64,000 nucleotides of DNA from a virus: IMG/VR virus record IMGVR_UViG_3300036780_000171, positions 1-64,000 of that record. One strand, given 5' to 3'. Made by a program: the position numbers and the translations under genes. The notes below the pieces were generated by a model. It saw only the letters and a list, made by a program, of their open reading frames with translations, had not been told where the DNA came from and did not search any database. Positions 7,681 to 17,390 of this stretch are shown in pieces; within the stretch, counting starts at the first letter, position 1, and each line of letters begins with the position of its first letter.

Positions 7681-10600
7681 TTATATATTACTTTTCTTGA
7701 AGTAAACTAGCAATGTTTGCTCCTGTAAAGTTACTGGCACGTTTTGCGCCTGGAAATACAGAGTTATATCAAGCGGTGCGGCTACCAACTGTGGTGCCAC
7801 ATTAACATTATCGCTCGTCACCACGTCATCTTCGATATAGAAGAAAATTACTTGGCCTACTATTAGGCTGTCACTTATGGCTACGTTATCGAAAACAGTG
7901 ACAAATAACTCTGGTATAAATACGTTCAAATTTTCTATGGTGGTAATATTTTCCGATTTGCTGACCAATAGCGGTGCTTTCACGGAAACTATTTCACTCG
8001 TTGCTATGCTATCTGCAAATGATAGACTGGTGATTATTTGCAGCGTTACGTTTTCACTGATTATAGCGGCTTCACTGATAATAATTTTACTGCCAAATAT
8101 TACGCCACTAGATTCAGTAACACTGCTGTTTTCCTGAACTAATATAAAGCTGTCGACTTCAAGGCCAGTTGACTCGCTGACAAGTGTACTATCACTTACT
8201 GCCACCAGTAATGTTGGCACCAGCATGTTGACTACGTCATTTGCTCCGATAGTCTCGCTGACCGTTATATTTTCGTCAGAGTAGACCGCCACTGCTTCGG
8301 TTGCAATAGCGCTTTCAGACTTATTCACGAAGCTGGAAATAGTCAGCTTAATCGTTTCGCTGACCGTTATGCTATCACTGAATACGCTATCTGGCACAGA
8401 GGTATGCAAGGCAAGTGTTTCAGATGTTCCAATATTATCAAATGTCACTATACCGCCGCCGGTATTTACTAATACCGCTTCGTCGGCAAGTGCCATATCG
8501 CTGACCGAGATAAATAACGTTGGAATGAGCAACGTTGGCGTATCTGATGTAGCAATATTGTCGGTGACACTGATAAATTCAAAGTTAAGCAATATTATTT
8601 GCTCACTTACGGTCACACTATTGCTTGTAGAAATATTAATTGAGTATAGTAGCCCGACACTCTCGCTGGTTGTGCTGCTATCAGAAACTGAAATCTGGTC
8701 GGCCTGCGCCACATTAACCGTTTCGCTAGTCGTGCTAGTTTCTACAACACTAACCCTATTTATGACAGCAAAGCTGACAGACTCACTTACCGTAACGTTG
8801 TCGCTAACCAAAATAGATATAGTACTTTGTGTTGCCACTGTTTCGGTATGGCTCACACTCTCACTAACGTTTACATTGCTGATGCTTAATACTGAAACTG
8901 ACTCGCTGGTAGACAAAAGTTCAAAGTTTGAGCCGTCGGTAAGAATATCCCCGTTTTCATCTGTTAGGAAATTACCAGCTTCATCTGTCAACCGACCATC
9001 AGTCAATGAAATAAGCAGTGGAAAATCAAGCTTAAGCGTTTCGCTAGTTGCCACATTGTCCGAAATGGTAATGGCATAGGCTTGAGCAACATGTAGCGTC
9101 TCCGATGTGCTGACGTTTTCAGAAACCGAAATAAAGCTGGTAATCGACACATAGGCTATATCTATGCTATCTACTTCATCAGTGTAATACTGGCCGACAA
9201 AATCTTGCGTAGTAACGGTTTCGACTATAACAATGGGCGCTATAAATAGCACTATCTCACTTAACGTCACCGAGTCAGAAATAAATAGGTTCAAAGGGTT
9301 GGTGAAAAAACTAATAGCTTCGCTTGTAGTAATGCTATCGCTAATGCTAATCGAGTAGGAAACAACTGGTTTTGGTACACTTTCGCTTGTGGTAGCGCCG
9401 TCGCTTACCGATATGGCAAATGCTACTTGCGTAGAAACGCTTTCGCTGGCAGTAGTGGAATCTGAAACGCTAATCGAGTATGAAATATTTGGATTTGGAA
9501 TTGTTTCGCTTATGGTAATGCTATCGCTTACCGCTATGCCGGTCGCTTCTTGCAAACTAATGCTTTCGCCGGTTGAAACAGTATCACTGACACTGACGAA
9601 ATCAGTAATCGCTATGGTAAGCGCTTCGCTGGCAGTAGTGCTATCGCTAATGCTCAAAAGATATAAAGTATAGAATAGCGATACTATTTCAGAAGTTTGC
9701 ACCATTTCGCCATTGACTTGGCTAATTGTATAAATATAGAAAATCAAGTCGTCGGAAAGTGCTCCCCATGTGCCACCTTTGAAATAGCCAGCCCCACCGG
9801 CATATCCACCACTGAAATCTACGCCAACGTTCACCGTGCCGGAACCCGTACCATTTGGTTCTATGGTCACAAAATATGACGTACCATTCGCTAGACTCAC
9901 CTGATTTGCACCACTAAATATAAAGTCGATAAGCTGGAACGACGTTGTTAGTATTGATGTATCAAAGTTGTTTGACGTGGCTAATAGCGTACCGTTTGGC
10001 GAACTATATAGTTTGGCAACCATGTTACCGGAGTTTGCGCCACTACCCTTTAATTCGTACGTAACTTTGCCAAGCATACCGCCGGTGGCAGTAAATGTTT
10101 CGCCCAACCCCGGGCTTACACTAAAGTCAACGGCATCGGTGCCATTTTGATGACTTTGGTCATAGTTGGCAGTCAACGTATAGACATTCGAAATTGGATT
10201 AATAAAGCTGGTGACTAACTCCTTAAGCGTTTCGCTGGTGGTTATTGAGTCGCTCACGGAAATTGTGCTGGCTTCAAGAGTAGCTATTGACTCGCTGGTG
10301 GTTATTGAGTCGCTCACGTTAATAGACAACGCTACACTTACATTGACAGTTTCGCTGGTTGTTATCGAATCAGATTTATTGACATTGCTTACAACCGTCA
10401 AATGGGGAGTATCTATCGTAAATACTTGGTCAGAGTAGTATTGAGCCACCACATCGCTTGTGGTTATTGAGTCAGATACATTAATAATGTATCCCCCAAC
10501 AAACGCAACTACGCCTACCGCGCCTGTACCCAGATTATTAGCCGTAAATGTTCCCGCATACGCACCCGTTGTATTAACGACTTGGTCTTCCATTGCGATA

Positions 10601-11130
10601 TCAAAACTGCTCTCAGCATTTTGTAGTACCAGATTTCCATAACCTGAACCTGCTGAGAATGAACTAGCCGCAGAGTTAGCATTGGCAGCAATAGCTACCA
10701 GTAAATCATTAGCATTTGTCGTAGTTGACATATTACCGCTTGACCAACTTGTCAGTGCTGAAATAGTGCCTGTCTTTGACTGGTCAACGATTGGACTACT
10801 GGGTGAAATCCCAGAATATTCGCGTGCAATCGCTTCGACCTGCCAGCCAGTTGAGCTTATATGCAATGTGACTGTATTAAAACCGCCTGTGATATTAGAG
10901 CTATAGAATAGATATAGGTTTTGTCCTGTACCCGTACCATTGACATTAGGAACAGCCGTATATGTATTTCCTGCCCCATCGCTTACTGAACTAAGCGTTA
11001 TAGGCGTATTCATATTAATACCTATGATGACCGCGTTGCCAGCCGTTACATTGGCACCAAAAGTTAGTACCAGTGTTGACGAGTTGGCATTGGCACCGTT
11101 CTTGGCTGTCTGAATAAGTGAAAAAGCCAT
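7681..11130 (-). CDS. Giant repeat-rich fibre/adhesin-like protein
   Basis: 1149 residues. An N-terminal beta-rich domain (about 1-205, with ITLSSVSDGAGNTY) is followed by about 33 imperfect copies of an 18-25 residue unit with consensus ISVSDSITTSE-S/T-V. Near residues 310-475 the repeats are broken by a second globular domain (LGKVTYELKGSGANSG, SYFVTIEPNGTG). The Ser/Thr/Val repeats recall surface stalks. Likely a virion fibre for host contact. AAGGAG precedes the ATG. Confidence 0.75.
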   Translation of the reverse strand: MAFSLIQTAKNGANANSSTLVLTFGANVTAGNAVIIGINMNTPITLSSVSDGAGNTYTAVPNVNGTGTGQNLYLFYSSNITGGFNTVTLHISSTGWQVEAIAREYSGISPSSPIVDQSKTGTISALTSWSSGNMSTTTNANDLLVAIAANANSAASSFSAGSGYGNLVLQNAESSFDIAMEDQVVNTTGAYAGTFTANNLGTGAVGVVAFVGGYIINVSDSITTSDVVAQYYSDQVFTIDTPHLTVVSNVNKSDSITTSETVNVSVALSINVSDSITTSESIATLEASTISVSDSITTSETLKELVTSFINPISNVYTLTANYDQSHQNGTDAVDFSVSPGLGETFTATGGMLGKVTYELKGSGANSGNMVAKLYSSPNGTLLATSNNFDTSILTTSFQLIDFIFSGANQVSLANGTSYFVTIEPNGTGSGTVNVGVDFSGGYAGGAGYFKGGTWGALSDDLIFYIYTISQVNGEMVQTSEIVSLFYTLYLLSISDSTTASEALTIAITDFVSVSDTVSTGESISLQEATGIAVSDSITISETIPNPNISYSISVSDSTTASESVSTQVAFAISVSDGATTSESVPKPVVSYSISISDSITTSEAISFFTNPLNLFISDSVTLSEIVLFIAPIVIVETVTTQDFVGQYYTDEVDSIDIAYVSITSFISVSENVSTSETLHVAQAYAITISDNVATSETLKLDFPLLISLTDGRLTDEAGNFLTDENGDILTDGSNFELLSTSESVSVLSISNVNVSESVSHTETVATQSTISILVSDNVTVSESVSFAVINRVSVVETSTTSETVNVAQADQISVSDSSTTSESVGLLYSINISTSNSVTVSEQIILLNFEFISVTDNIATSDTPTLLIPTLFISVSDMALADEAVLVNTGGGIVTFDNIGTSETLALHTSVPDSVFSDSITVSETIKLTISSFVNKSESAIATEAVAVYSDENITVSETIGANDVVNMLVPTLLVAVSDSTLVSESTGLEVDSFILVQENSSVTESSGVIFGSKIIISEAAIISENVTLQIITSLSFADSIATSEIVSVKAPLLVSKSENITTIENLNVFIPELFVTVFDNVAISDSLIVGQVIFFYIEDDVVTSDNVNVAPQLVAAPLDITLYFQAQNVPVTLQEQTLLVYFKKSNI

Positions 11131-11182
11131 AAGAAGCTACTCCTTATGGTTTATAAGTTTTATAGTATATGGAGCCATGATA

Positions 11183-11917
11183 TTAGCTCCATATCTTTGG
11201 GCCGTTGATATTTTGGATGCCAGGAGCTACTACTACGCCTACTGGAATAGCTACATTACCATTTGGAGTCATAGCATATAAAGTGAGGTCATCAAACCAT
11301 GCATCCATAATAAGCGTAGCTGTACCTGTATTTCCGATAATCCCTAACCGAATCTGCAGTAAAGTAAAACCTGCGCTCGGTGTAGTGCTAATAGTATATT
11401 GTGTCCAGTCGGCAGTTATTTTGACTTTGGTTGAAACTTGTGTGGTTCCACTTGTATTATCAGGTTTTCTGGTAATAAGAGAAACAAATGCTCCATCATT
11501 GGAATCACCGCTTGTATAGTTAGTTTTTAGATAAAATGATAATATATATGTCGTGCCAGGATATACTGGTATACCATAATGCGGCGTATTAGTAGTATTA
11601 GAACTAGGGAAGATAGATACGTTAATAGCTGAACTGGTTGCAAGAGTTGATAATTTCATAGAGTTTGAACCACTATTAAAAGTGCTGGAATCAAATTGAC
11701 AGGAACGAGAACCTGCTGCACCTGTTGTTTCAGCTGCCCAGCGCCATGTATCATCTGTAGCTGAGCCACTGGCAGTACCATTAATCCATACATTTGATAT
11801 TGTTGTAGCAGCCGTAAATGATGGAACTGACTCAAATCCACCATTAACTACAAGATTTTGTCCTACATCTTCTTGTAAGATAATATTGTCAGATTTATTT
11901 ATATTGAGATCGGCCAT
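11183..11917 (-). CDS. Carbohydrate-binding-like tail protein
   Basis: 244 residues. Begins with a fibre-repeat-like segment (INKSDNIILQEDVG) and continues as a beta-sandwich of CBM_4_9 type: NLVVNGGFESV, then YILSFYLKTNY and AWFDDLTLYAM at the end. It probably binds host surface glycans. The short shared N-terminal repeat links it to the adjacent giant fibre. Confidence 0.7.
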   Translation of the reverse strand: MADLNINKSDNIILQEDVGQNLVVNGGFESVPSFTAATTISNVWINGTASGSATDDTWRWAAETTGAAGSRSCQFDSSTFNSGSNSMKLSTLATSSAINVSIFPSSNTTNTPHYGIPVYPGTTYILSFYLKTNYTSGDSNDGAFVSLITRKPDNTSGTTQVSTKVKITADWTQYTISTTPSAGFTLLQIRLGIIGNTGTATLIMDAWFDDLTLYAMTPNGNVAIPVGVVVAPGIQNINGPKIWS

Positions 11918-11925
11918 ATTTATCC

Positions 11926-13566
11926 CTAACTGATATTAAGACTCCTAGAGACTTCAACCCAATTTGTTCCATCCCATTCCAACATCCAAATATCGGTTGC
12001 GTTAGCTGCAACGGTTGGCGAGAATGCACCACCAACCAGCCTGGCATTAGAAGGCTTGCTGATTGTACGTGAACCGGTACCATCTTGCGTTAGCTCAAGT
12101 GTAAGGCGGTCGCCCTTAACGGCACCGTTTGTAATGGTAGTCGTAACATTGCCGGTCAACGTCGCAACTATATGCTGGCCGTTGACCCTAGTAAAGGTGG
12201 TTGCGCCCGTAATGTTACCTTTAACAAACAAGGTATCAGGGTTAATACCAGTATTATTACGAATGGTTTCTGAAATAATAGTACCTGAACTTGCGTAGCC
12301 CGCCGATAAGTAACCAACAATCGTATTATCTGCTATTGATGGGTTTACGATTTGCTGTACACCGGCCACTAGGTTGATACCATTTCGCATGAGTGTTGTT
12401 ATCCGATCGTCAACGACAATGTTTGAAATCATATTGATATCTCGTATGGCACCACCGCCCGCAGATAAAACAATACCGTCATAGGTATTCGACGTAACGG
12501 ATGAAGGGTTAATAATAGTATTACCTAATATTGTTAGACGTCGCGTTGTACCATTGATATTAATACCGTTTTGGGCGATATCGTGGATAGTATTGCTATT
12601 AATAGTTAGATACTTTGAGGTACCACTTATATTAATGCCATCGAAGGCATTAGTGCTAGATGGATTAAAATGCCTAATTTCGTTACCCGTAATAGAGATA
12701 CCAATACCGTTGATGACGTTAATACCATAGTAGTCAGTCTCTAGTTTATTACCGCTAACCACGCAATCATTTATTGAGCTGCCCGTACCTTCGAGTAAGA
12801 TATGACCACGGCCGCCATTTATAATTTGACTAGTGTTACCGACGAGAGTAAGGTCAGTACACAGAAAGCCACCAAATGCCTCACCGCCCGCATCCACGGC
12901 CACATTATTCATAACTGTGATGTTGCTGCTACCAGTCGCCGCAGTGATACCTGCCGCGCCGGGTGGCGTCGTGTTGATATTACATTGGCTAATCGTAGCA
13001 TTACTGGTATGCCGGACTTTGATACCTTCTTTACCCGAGTCAACCACACATACACCGCTAATTTTGACGTTACTGGTATAGTCGAAAGTGAAAGCGCCAT
13101 CTGTGCTAGTGACCGTGCCTGTGGTATTGTTGCCATTAATCTGTAAGTCAGAAACGATAATATTTGTATTGCCGCCGGAGATATTGGTAAAGTCACTGTT
13201 ATTTAGCACCTCAACCGTATTGCTATGGGCTTTTAAAACTGTTCCCCATCCCTCGCCGGATAGCCAGACATTCGAGGGTATTTTGAGTACCGCCGATATA
13301 TCATAAGCGGTACTATGTGCACGAATATGAACGCGACCACCCCCAGCAGTATTGACAGCATTAAGTGCAGTTTGGATCTCGACATCATCTGCCACGCCAT
13401 CGCAAATATAGTCAGCATTAGAAAATCCTATTGTAGCAGTAACAGTACGATTCTTTAGTAAACCACTGATTGGCGTATCTTTTGTTTGACTACCATGAAA
13501 AACTGGTACTAAGTCTGTATCTGATGGTGGATTAGTGATCGAGCCATAGCCCCATAGATTGCCCAT
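11926..13566 (-). CDS. Right-handed beta-helix tail spike
   Basis: 546 residues. N-terminal attachment region (1-60), then a pectate-lyase-like beta-helix (about 60-420) with repeated turns such as GININGTTRRLTILGNTI and NTIHDIAQN. The C-terminal domain (about 455-546, TLTGNVTTTITNG) resembles a trimerising cap. Probably a spike that recognises or cuts a surface polysaccharide; catalytic residues could not be assigned. Confidence 0.8.
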   Translation of the reverse strand: MGNLWGYGSITNPPSDTDLVPVFHGSQTKDTPISGLLKNRTVTATIGFSNADYICDGVADDVEIQTALNAVNTAGGGRVHIRAHSTAYDISAVLKIPSNVWLSGEGWGTVLKAHSNTVEVLNNSDFTNISGGNTNIIVSDLQINGNNTTGTVTSTDGAFTFDYTSNVKISGVCVVDSGKEGIKVRHTSNATISQCNINTTPPGAAGITAATGSSNITVMNNVAVDAGGEAFGGFLCTDLTLVGNTSQIINGGRGHILLEGTGSSINDCVVSGNKLETDYYGINVINGIGISITGNEIRHFNPSSTNAFDGINISGTSKYLTINSNTIHDIAQNGININGTTRRLTILGNTIINPSSVTSNTYDGIVLSAGGGAIRDINMISNIVVDDRITTLMRNGINLVAGVQQIVNPSIADNTIVGYLSAGYASSGTIISETIRNNTGINPDTLFVKGNITGATTFTRVNGQHIVATLTGNVTTTITNGAVKGDRLTLELTQDGTGSRTISKPSNARLVGGAFSPTVAANATDIWMLEWDGTNWVEVSRSLNIS

Positions 13567-13609
13567 ACTTTTCTATCTACCATACAAGTATGGAAAAGCA
13601 AAATTACTT

Positions 13610-13729
13610 TTAGGGAGGTAGTATTTTAACCGTAAAAAAGTGCTTTATGCCATTAAACCAGCGTTTATAAACACTTAAGTTGTCGCTAGCTTTGACTTTA
13701 TCACGGACTTTTATTTCTAATTCACTCAT
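13610..13729 (-). CDS. 39-residue hypothetical protein
   Basis: Short basic ORF whose ATG overlaps the TGA of the gene upstream (ATGA) and which ends before the spike gene. No RBS visible. Kept for its coupling; function unknown. Confidence 0.4.
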   Translation of the reverse strand: MSELEIKVRDKVKASDNLSVYKRWFNGIKHFFTVKILPP

Positions 13730-13935
13730 TTCACAATAGCAGTGACCTTAGTATAGTCATCGACTGCTACGCCTAGTGTATCAGTTTTATTTGGCACTTT
13801 TTGGAAAGTTATGGTTAGCGATTTATCAGGAGTAAGATTATTCCAGTATGCGAGTTCTTGGCGCAATAAGTCCATGACATACTCAAACTGTTCGCGAGTT
13901 TCGATTCTATCTGGCAATGTTATTTGAAAGTCCAT
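13726..13935 (-). CDS. Small hypothetical protein
   Basis: 69 residues, with an acidic helical centre (REQFEYVMDLLRQELAYW) and a beta C-terminus. It abuts the gene at 13937 and overlaps the one at 13729. No family recognised; co-transcribed with tail genes. Confidence 0.55.
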   Translation of the reverse strand: MDFQITLPDRIETREQFEYVMDLLRQELAYWNNLTPDKSLTITFQKVPNKTDTLGVAVDDYTKVTAIVK

Positions 13936-13936
13936 T

Positions 13937-14347
13937 TTATGCTACTAAATCCATTAAATTAAATTCCTTAACTAATCTAATATTTTCTGGCGCAATATTA
14001 GTAGTCACGATATATGCCAATTCATCCTTATGATAATACCAACTTCCTATAACACCATCATGGTATAAGTTTACTTTGCCTGTGATATTATCGGGGTTAC
14101 GCAGAATATCTTTCTCATTATAGTCGAATTCAAGCAATATAATCTTAGTACTTTGTTTCACCGAAGTTTGAAAAATAATACTCCCAAGTTCTGACTTGCC
14201 GGTTGGGCGTGTTGCCCATGTCCATATTCCAAATACTTGCTTTTCAAAATATGACTCAAGTGCCGGATGATTTATTGGATAAATTTTGAGGCCTGTTTCT
14301 TGAATACTAAGCCAGTTTTTATAACTTGTGTAGTGGTAACCTACCAT
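13937..14347 (-). CDS. Possible ADP-ribosyltransferase-like protein
   Basis: 136 residues. The N-terminus GYHYTSYKNWLSIQETGL resembles the H-x-T ... NW..I...GL signature of DarT/Tpt1-type ADP-ribosyltransferase folds. Later strands (IILLEFDYNE, ENIRLVKEF) would fit, but no catalytic glutamate can be assigned with confidence. It lies between tail and glycosyltransferase genes. It could equally be an unrelated structural protein. Confidence 0.4.
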   Translation of the reverse strand: MVGYHYTSYKNWLSIQETGLKIYPINHPALESYFEKQVFGIWTWATRPTGKSELGSIIFQTSVKQSTKIILLEFDYNEKDILRNPDNITGKVNLYHDGVIGSWYYHKDELAYIVTTNIAPENIRLVKEFNLMDLVA

Positions 14348-14359
14348 TAATATTCCTTA

Positions 14360-15196
14360 CTAGATATTTCCATTTTGTTCACACCATGCTTGCACGCCGC
14401 CTATAGGGAATTGAAGGCCACTTACTCTATCAATGTGCATACAACTAATATTAGAATCTATCGCAAACGGATACTTCTCGTTTGCAAGTTTAGGCCAGCC
14501 CGCCTTGACAAGATAACTGCCAGCAATCACGCGCTTACAAAAATCGAGGTCAGATGTACCGACAAGCGCTTCCTGTGAGCCTTTTTCTTCATTAAACCAC
14601 GACTTTACCGGCGTTTCAAATACACGACGTATGGTATTGCCACCACAAATATATTCAGGGCTATCATTCCAAACGGCCTTTAGTAGCTTAACACTTAACA
14701 ATAGCATGCCGGTCGGTACACCATCGCACATTACAATATCGCCTAGTTTCCAGTCGGTATAGTAAGAGTTGCCACGACCACGGTAAACCATTGGCTCTGC
14801 CGGTTCTGAACGGGTGAAATATAAGCCTGAAATTACCGGATACTTACCCGAGCGCATATATTCATTAAATCGAATAAAGCCATCGGGCGGCGGGATGGTA
14901 TCATCTTCTATGAGCAGTAGCCATTCGTAGCCTTTAGTAACGGCTTCGTTGACGATCAGGTTCTGTGCGTCGGCCACGCTATAGCGCATGGGTATGAATG
15001 ATGACATGTACTGTATCATGTCGACCTTTGACCAGTTGGCTGGAATGGCCTGCCCGTACCGCGCACTGCACCACTCCATTCGAACTGGCCCCGTAGTCGG
15101 TGTGCCAACGAGTAATCTGTTACTATAGCTAGTCACCCCTGAATCGACTATCTTACTTGTATATTCAGGCACTTTCGTTTTCTTAGCTACTGCCAT
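14360..15196 (-). CDS. GT-A type glycosyltransferase
   Basis: 278 residues. A GT2-like fold: the segment WLLLIEDDTIPP carries a metal-binding DxD-type motif, followed by YPVISGLYF and CDGVPTGMLLL. No membrane segments. Together with the RmlB and methyltransferase genes upstream it suggests sugar decoration of a virion protein or of the host surface. It overlaps the HNH gene at 15183 by 14 nt. Confidence 0.75.
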   Translation of the reverse strand: MAVAKKTKVPEYTSKIVDSGVTSYSNRLLVGTPTTGPVRMEWCSARYGQAIPANWSKVDMIQYMSSFIPMRYSVADAQNLIVNEAVTKGYEWLLLIEDDTIPPPDGFIRFNEYMRSGKYPVISGLYFTRSEPAEPMVYRGRGNSYYTDWKLGDIVMCDGVPTGMLLLSVKLLKAVWNDSPEYICGGNTIRRVFETPVKSWFNEEKGSQEALVGTSDLDFCKRVIAGSYLVKAGWPKLANEKYPFAIDSNISCMHIDRVSGLQFPIGGVQAWCEQNGNI

Positions 15197-15641
15197 ATTT
15201 TCTCCTTCGAGTGACCCAAGCTCTGTTACCTATATTGTCATATATAACATGGCATCTGGCGCATAATCTTTTCCAATCTGTAGCATCACGAAGATATTTT
15301 CCACTAATATTTGCCCAATGAATCTGGTGGCCTTTAAGCCCGCTTTTACCGCAATGTTCGCATTTGTCAGGCTTGCCTAGCATTTTATTTATCCACTTAT
15401 GAATACCAGAATAGCTAACTTTATCGCCTTTCCATGTTACACTTCCGCTACCACTAAATCTCTTGCTTAATTTTTGTTTTGCTTCTTCCGGCAATCTTTT
15501 ACCGATATGACCTAGTCTATTCTTCTCACAATATTCTTCTGACATTTTTTTGCCTTTATTCCATGGAGTTCGACCAATACCGGCAGCACTTATCTTAGCT
15601 CTGGTTTCGGCTGATGGGTTATGTCCTTTTACAAATGGCAT
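15183..15641 (-). CDS. NUMOD3/HNH homing endonuclease
   Basis: 152 residues. NUMOD3-like repeats lie at the N-terminus (AETRAKISAAGIGRTPWNKG, LPEEAKQKLSKRF). A C-terminal HNH follows (CEHCGKSG, IHWANISGKY, LCARCHVIYD). The start at 15641 overlaps the rmlB stop (TAATG), so it is co-translated. A paralogue is at 53943-54410. Unlike most nucleases here it shows no promoter of its own. Confidence 0.85.
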   Translation of the reverse strand: MPFVKGHNPSAETRAKISAAGIGRTPWNKGKKMSEEYCEKNRLGHIGKRLPEEAKQKLSKRFSGSGSVTWKGDKVSYSGIHKWINKMLGKPDKCEHCGKSGLKGHQIHWANISGKYLRDATDWKRLCARCHVIYDNIGNRAWVTRRRKYGSS

Positions 15642-16693
15642 TACAGTAACCATTCCTTGTGAGCCATTGTCCACTTTACCGTTTTTTCAAGACTATCTTC
15701 AAAACTAAGTGGCTGCTGCCAACCTTCCTTAGCCAGCTTGGTACCATCGAGCGCATAGCGAAGGTCATGCCCTGGTCGGGAGCTGTGGAAATCAACTAGC
15801 TTATACTTTAGTGGCTTGCCAACAAACTTTGAAACCAGCTGTGCAAGCTCTAAGTTGCTGACCTCGCGTTCGCCAACAACGTTATAACGAGTTAAAGTGG
15901 TAGCTTCACCGTAAAGTGTTGGCTCAATATTCTGTAAGATAAATAACAGCGCGTCAGCCTGGTTGCGGGCGTGTAGGTAATAGCGTGTGCCGATTATATT
16001 ATCGGCTGACGCATGGATAGAAACTGCTTCGCCAGCGATAACTTTCTTAATGGTCATTGGGATAAACTTCTCTACGTCTTGGAGTTCTCCAAACAAATTC
16101 ATTGTATTAGTGATAATAATGGGTAATCCATAAGTACGCCAATATGAAAAGCAAATATCTTCCTGGCAAGCCTTGCTGGCAGAATACGGGTTGCTCGGTT
16201 GGTGCGGCTCGCCTTCCTTGTGACGATGGTTGCCGTATGCGGGGCCAAAGACTTCGTCGGTTGAGATATGGATAAACTTTTTTATATTCTCTGTAGCGCC
16301 ATACTCGTAGGTCGTATTGCGTTTTTTAAGCCATTCAAGCATGGTCAGCATTAGATGTACGTTATTCTCAATAAACGCGCGTGGGTAATCTATACTGCGG
16401 TCTACGTGGGATTCTGACGCGATGTTCAATACGTAGTCAACTTCGCCAATCTTATAATCCATTTGTTCACTAATTGGTACGGCCAAATCATGCACAATGG
16501 TGGTAACTCGGTTTTTGTCCTGTCCGTCAAGCTGTTGGGTAATTCTGTCAATTTTTCCCTTGTGCCGGAAACTATCAATAATAACGACTTCCCAATCCGT
16601 GCTCGTCAGGATATGGCGCAATACATGGCTGCCCATGAAACCACCAGCACCAGTAACAAGAACACGCTTACTTGGTTCTGACTTCTTCGACAT
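15641..16693 (-). CDS. rmlB: dTDP-glucose 4,6-dehydratase-like
   Basis: 350 residues of the extended SDR family. N-terminal Rossmann motif VLVTGAGGFMGSHV, then HISTDEVFG and the catalytic YSASKACQED (Tyr-x3-Lys). It would convert a dTDP-glucose-type sugar to the 4-keto-6-deoxy form. The start at 16693 has AGAGGA upstream; an in-frame ATG 18 codons earlier lies inside the methyltransferase gene. Close relatives could be other NDP-sugar dehydratases. Confidence 0.85.
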   Translation of the reverse strand: MSKKSEPSKRVLVTGAGGFMGSHVLRHILTSTDWEVVIIDSFRHKGKIDRITQQLDGQDKNRVTTIVHDLAVPISEQMDYKIGEVDYVLNIASESHVDRSIDYPRAFIENNVHLMLTMLEWLKKRNTTYEYGATENIKKFIHISTDEVFGPAYGNHRHKEGEPHQPSNPYSASKACQEDICFSYWRTYGLPIIITNTMNLFGELQDVEKFIPMTIKKVIAGEAVSIHASADNIIGTRYYLHARNQADALLFILQNIEPTLYGEATTLTRYNVVGEREVSNLELAQLVSKFVGKPLKYKLVDFHSSRPGHDLRYALDGTKLAKEGWQQPLSFEDSLEKTVKWTMAHKEWLL

Positions 16694-17345
16694 ACTGTTC
16701 CTCTCGGGTAATATCCGTTGGCTTACTAATGCCCTTGTAGCTTTCATCTTCCGGCCGTTTTACCAAAACAACTTCCAATAAGCCATTTATCTGAACATAC
16801 TGCGCTTCAATCTTCCATGGCTTTGGCCGGTAGAACTGATATAGGCCTGATGGTTGCAACGGGTCAAAGTAATCCATGGTGGCCTCATTGACAAAATTCG
16901 TATGCGTTGGGTCTTGCATCATGCCTGGTGACTCGGCATATGGCACGACAAACGCGAATTTGCAGTTTGGCTTGAGGATGCGCCAGATTTCATTCATTAC
17001 GTTAATAAAGCCGGGGCCGGGCAAACCCATGTATTCGTCGGCTTCATCTTTGGTAATCGTGCCTTTCATAATGAGCAGGTCAACCAAGCCTTGCAAGCGT
17101 TTATCACCGCTATGCGGATTAATATGTTCAAGCACATGCGACGCAATAACTTGTAACGCACACTCATCCGGCAGAGGCCACGGGGTTTTTTCAATATCCC
17201 ATACCAAGTCAACCGTATCAAATGGCAGAATATCAATGCCAAAAAAGCCAGGTTGTTTTGAGGCTCCGCTACCAACGTCGATTTTTAGACCTTGCTTTTC
17301 CTTGATAAGTTTTTGTATCTTGTCGGGAATTTGCGTTGTTTTCAT
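16668..17345 (-). CDS. Class I SAM-dependent methyltransferase
   Basis: 225 residues. SAM-binding motif I is LKIDVGSGASKQPGFFGID, followed by VIASHVLEHI (motif II/III type), as in methyltransferases of polysaccharide clusters. It overlaps rmlB by 26 nt. Probably modifies the sugar made by the neighbouring enzymes. The start at 17345 was chosen over an earlier ATG because the conserved fold begins soon after; no strong RBS. Confidence 0.72.
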   Translation of the reverse strand: MKTTQIPDKIQKLIKEKQGLKIDVGSGASKQPGFFGIDILPFDTVDLVWDIEKTPWPLPDECALQVIASHVLEHINPHSGDKRLQGLVDLLIMKGTITKDEADEYMGLPGPGFINVMNEIWRILKPNCKFAFVVPYAESPGMMQDPTHTNFVNEATMDYFDPLQPSGLYQFYRPKPWKIEAQYVQINGLLEVVLVKRPEDESYKGISKPTDITREEQYVEEVRTK

Positions 17346-17390
17346 TGGTATGAGTTTAGCATAGCTTGATATATTACACAAGCTTAATAT

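Noticed and set aside
8369-9079. Long plus-strand frames opposite the fibre gene (also at 10211-10438 and 9389-9673).
   Set aside because: They are antisense shadows of the Ser/Thr repeats, lack ribosome sites and have unlikely composition.
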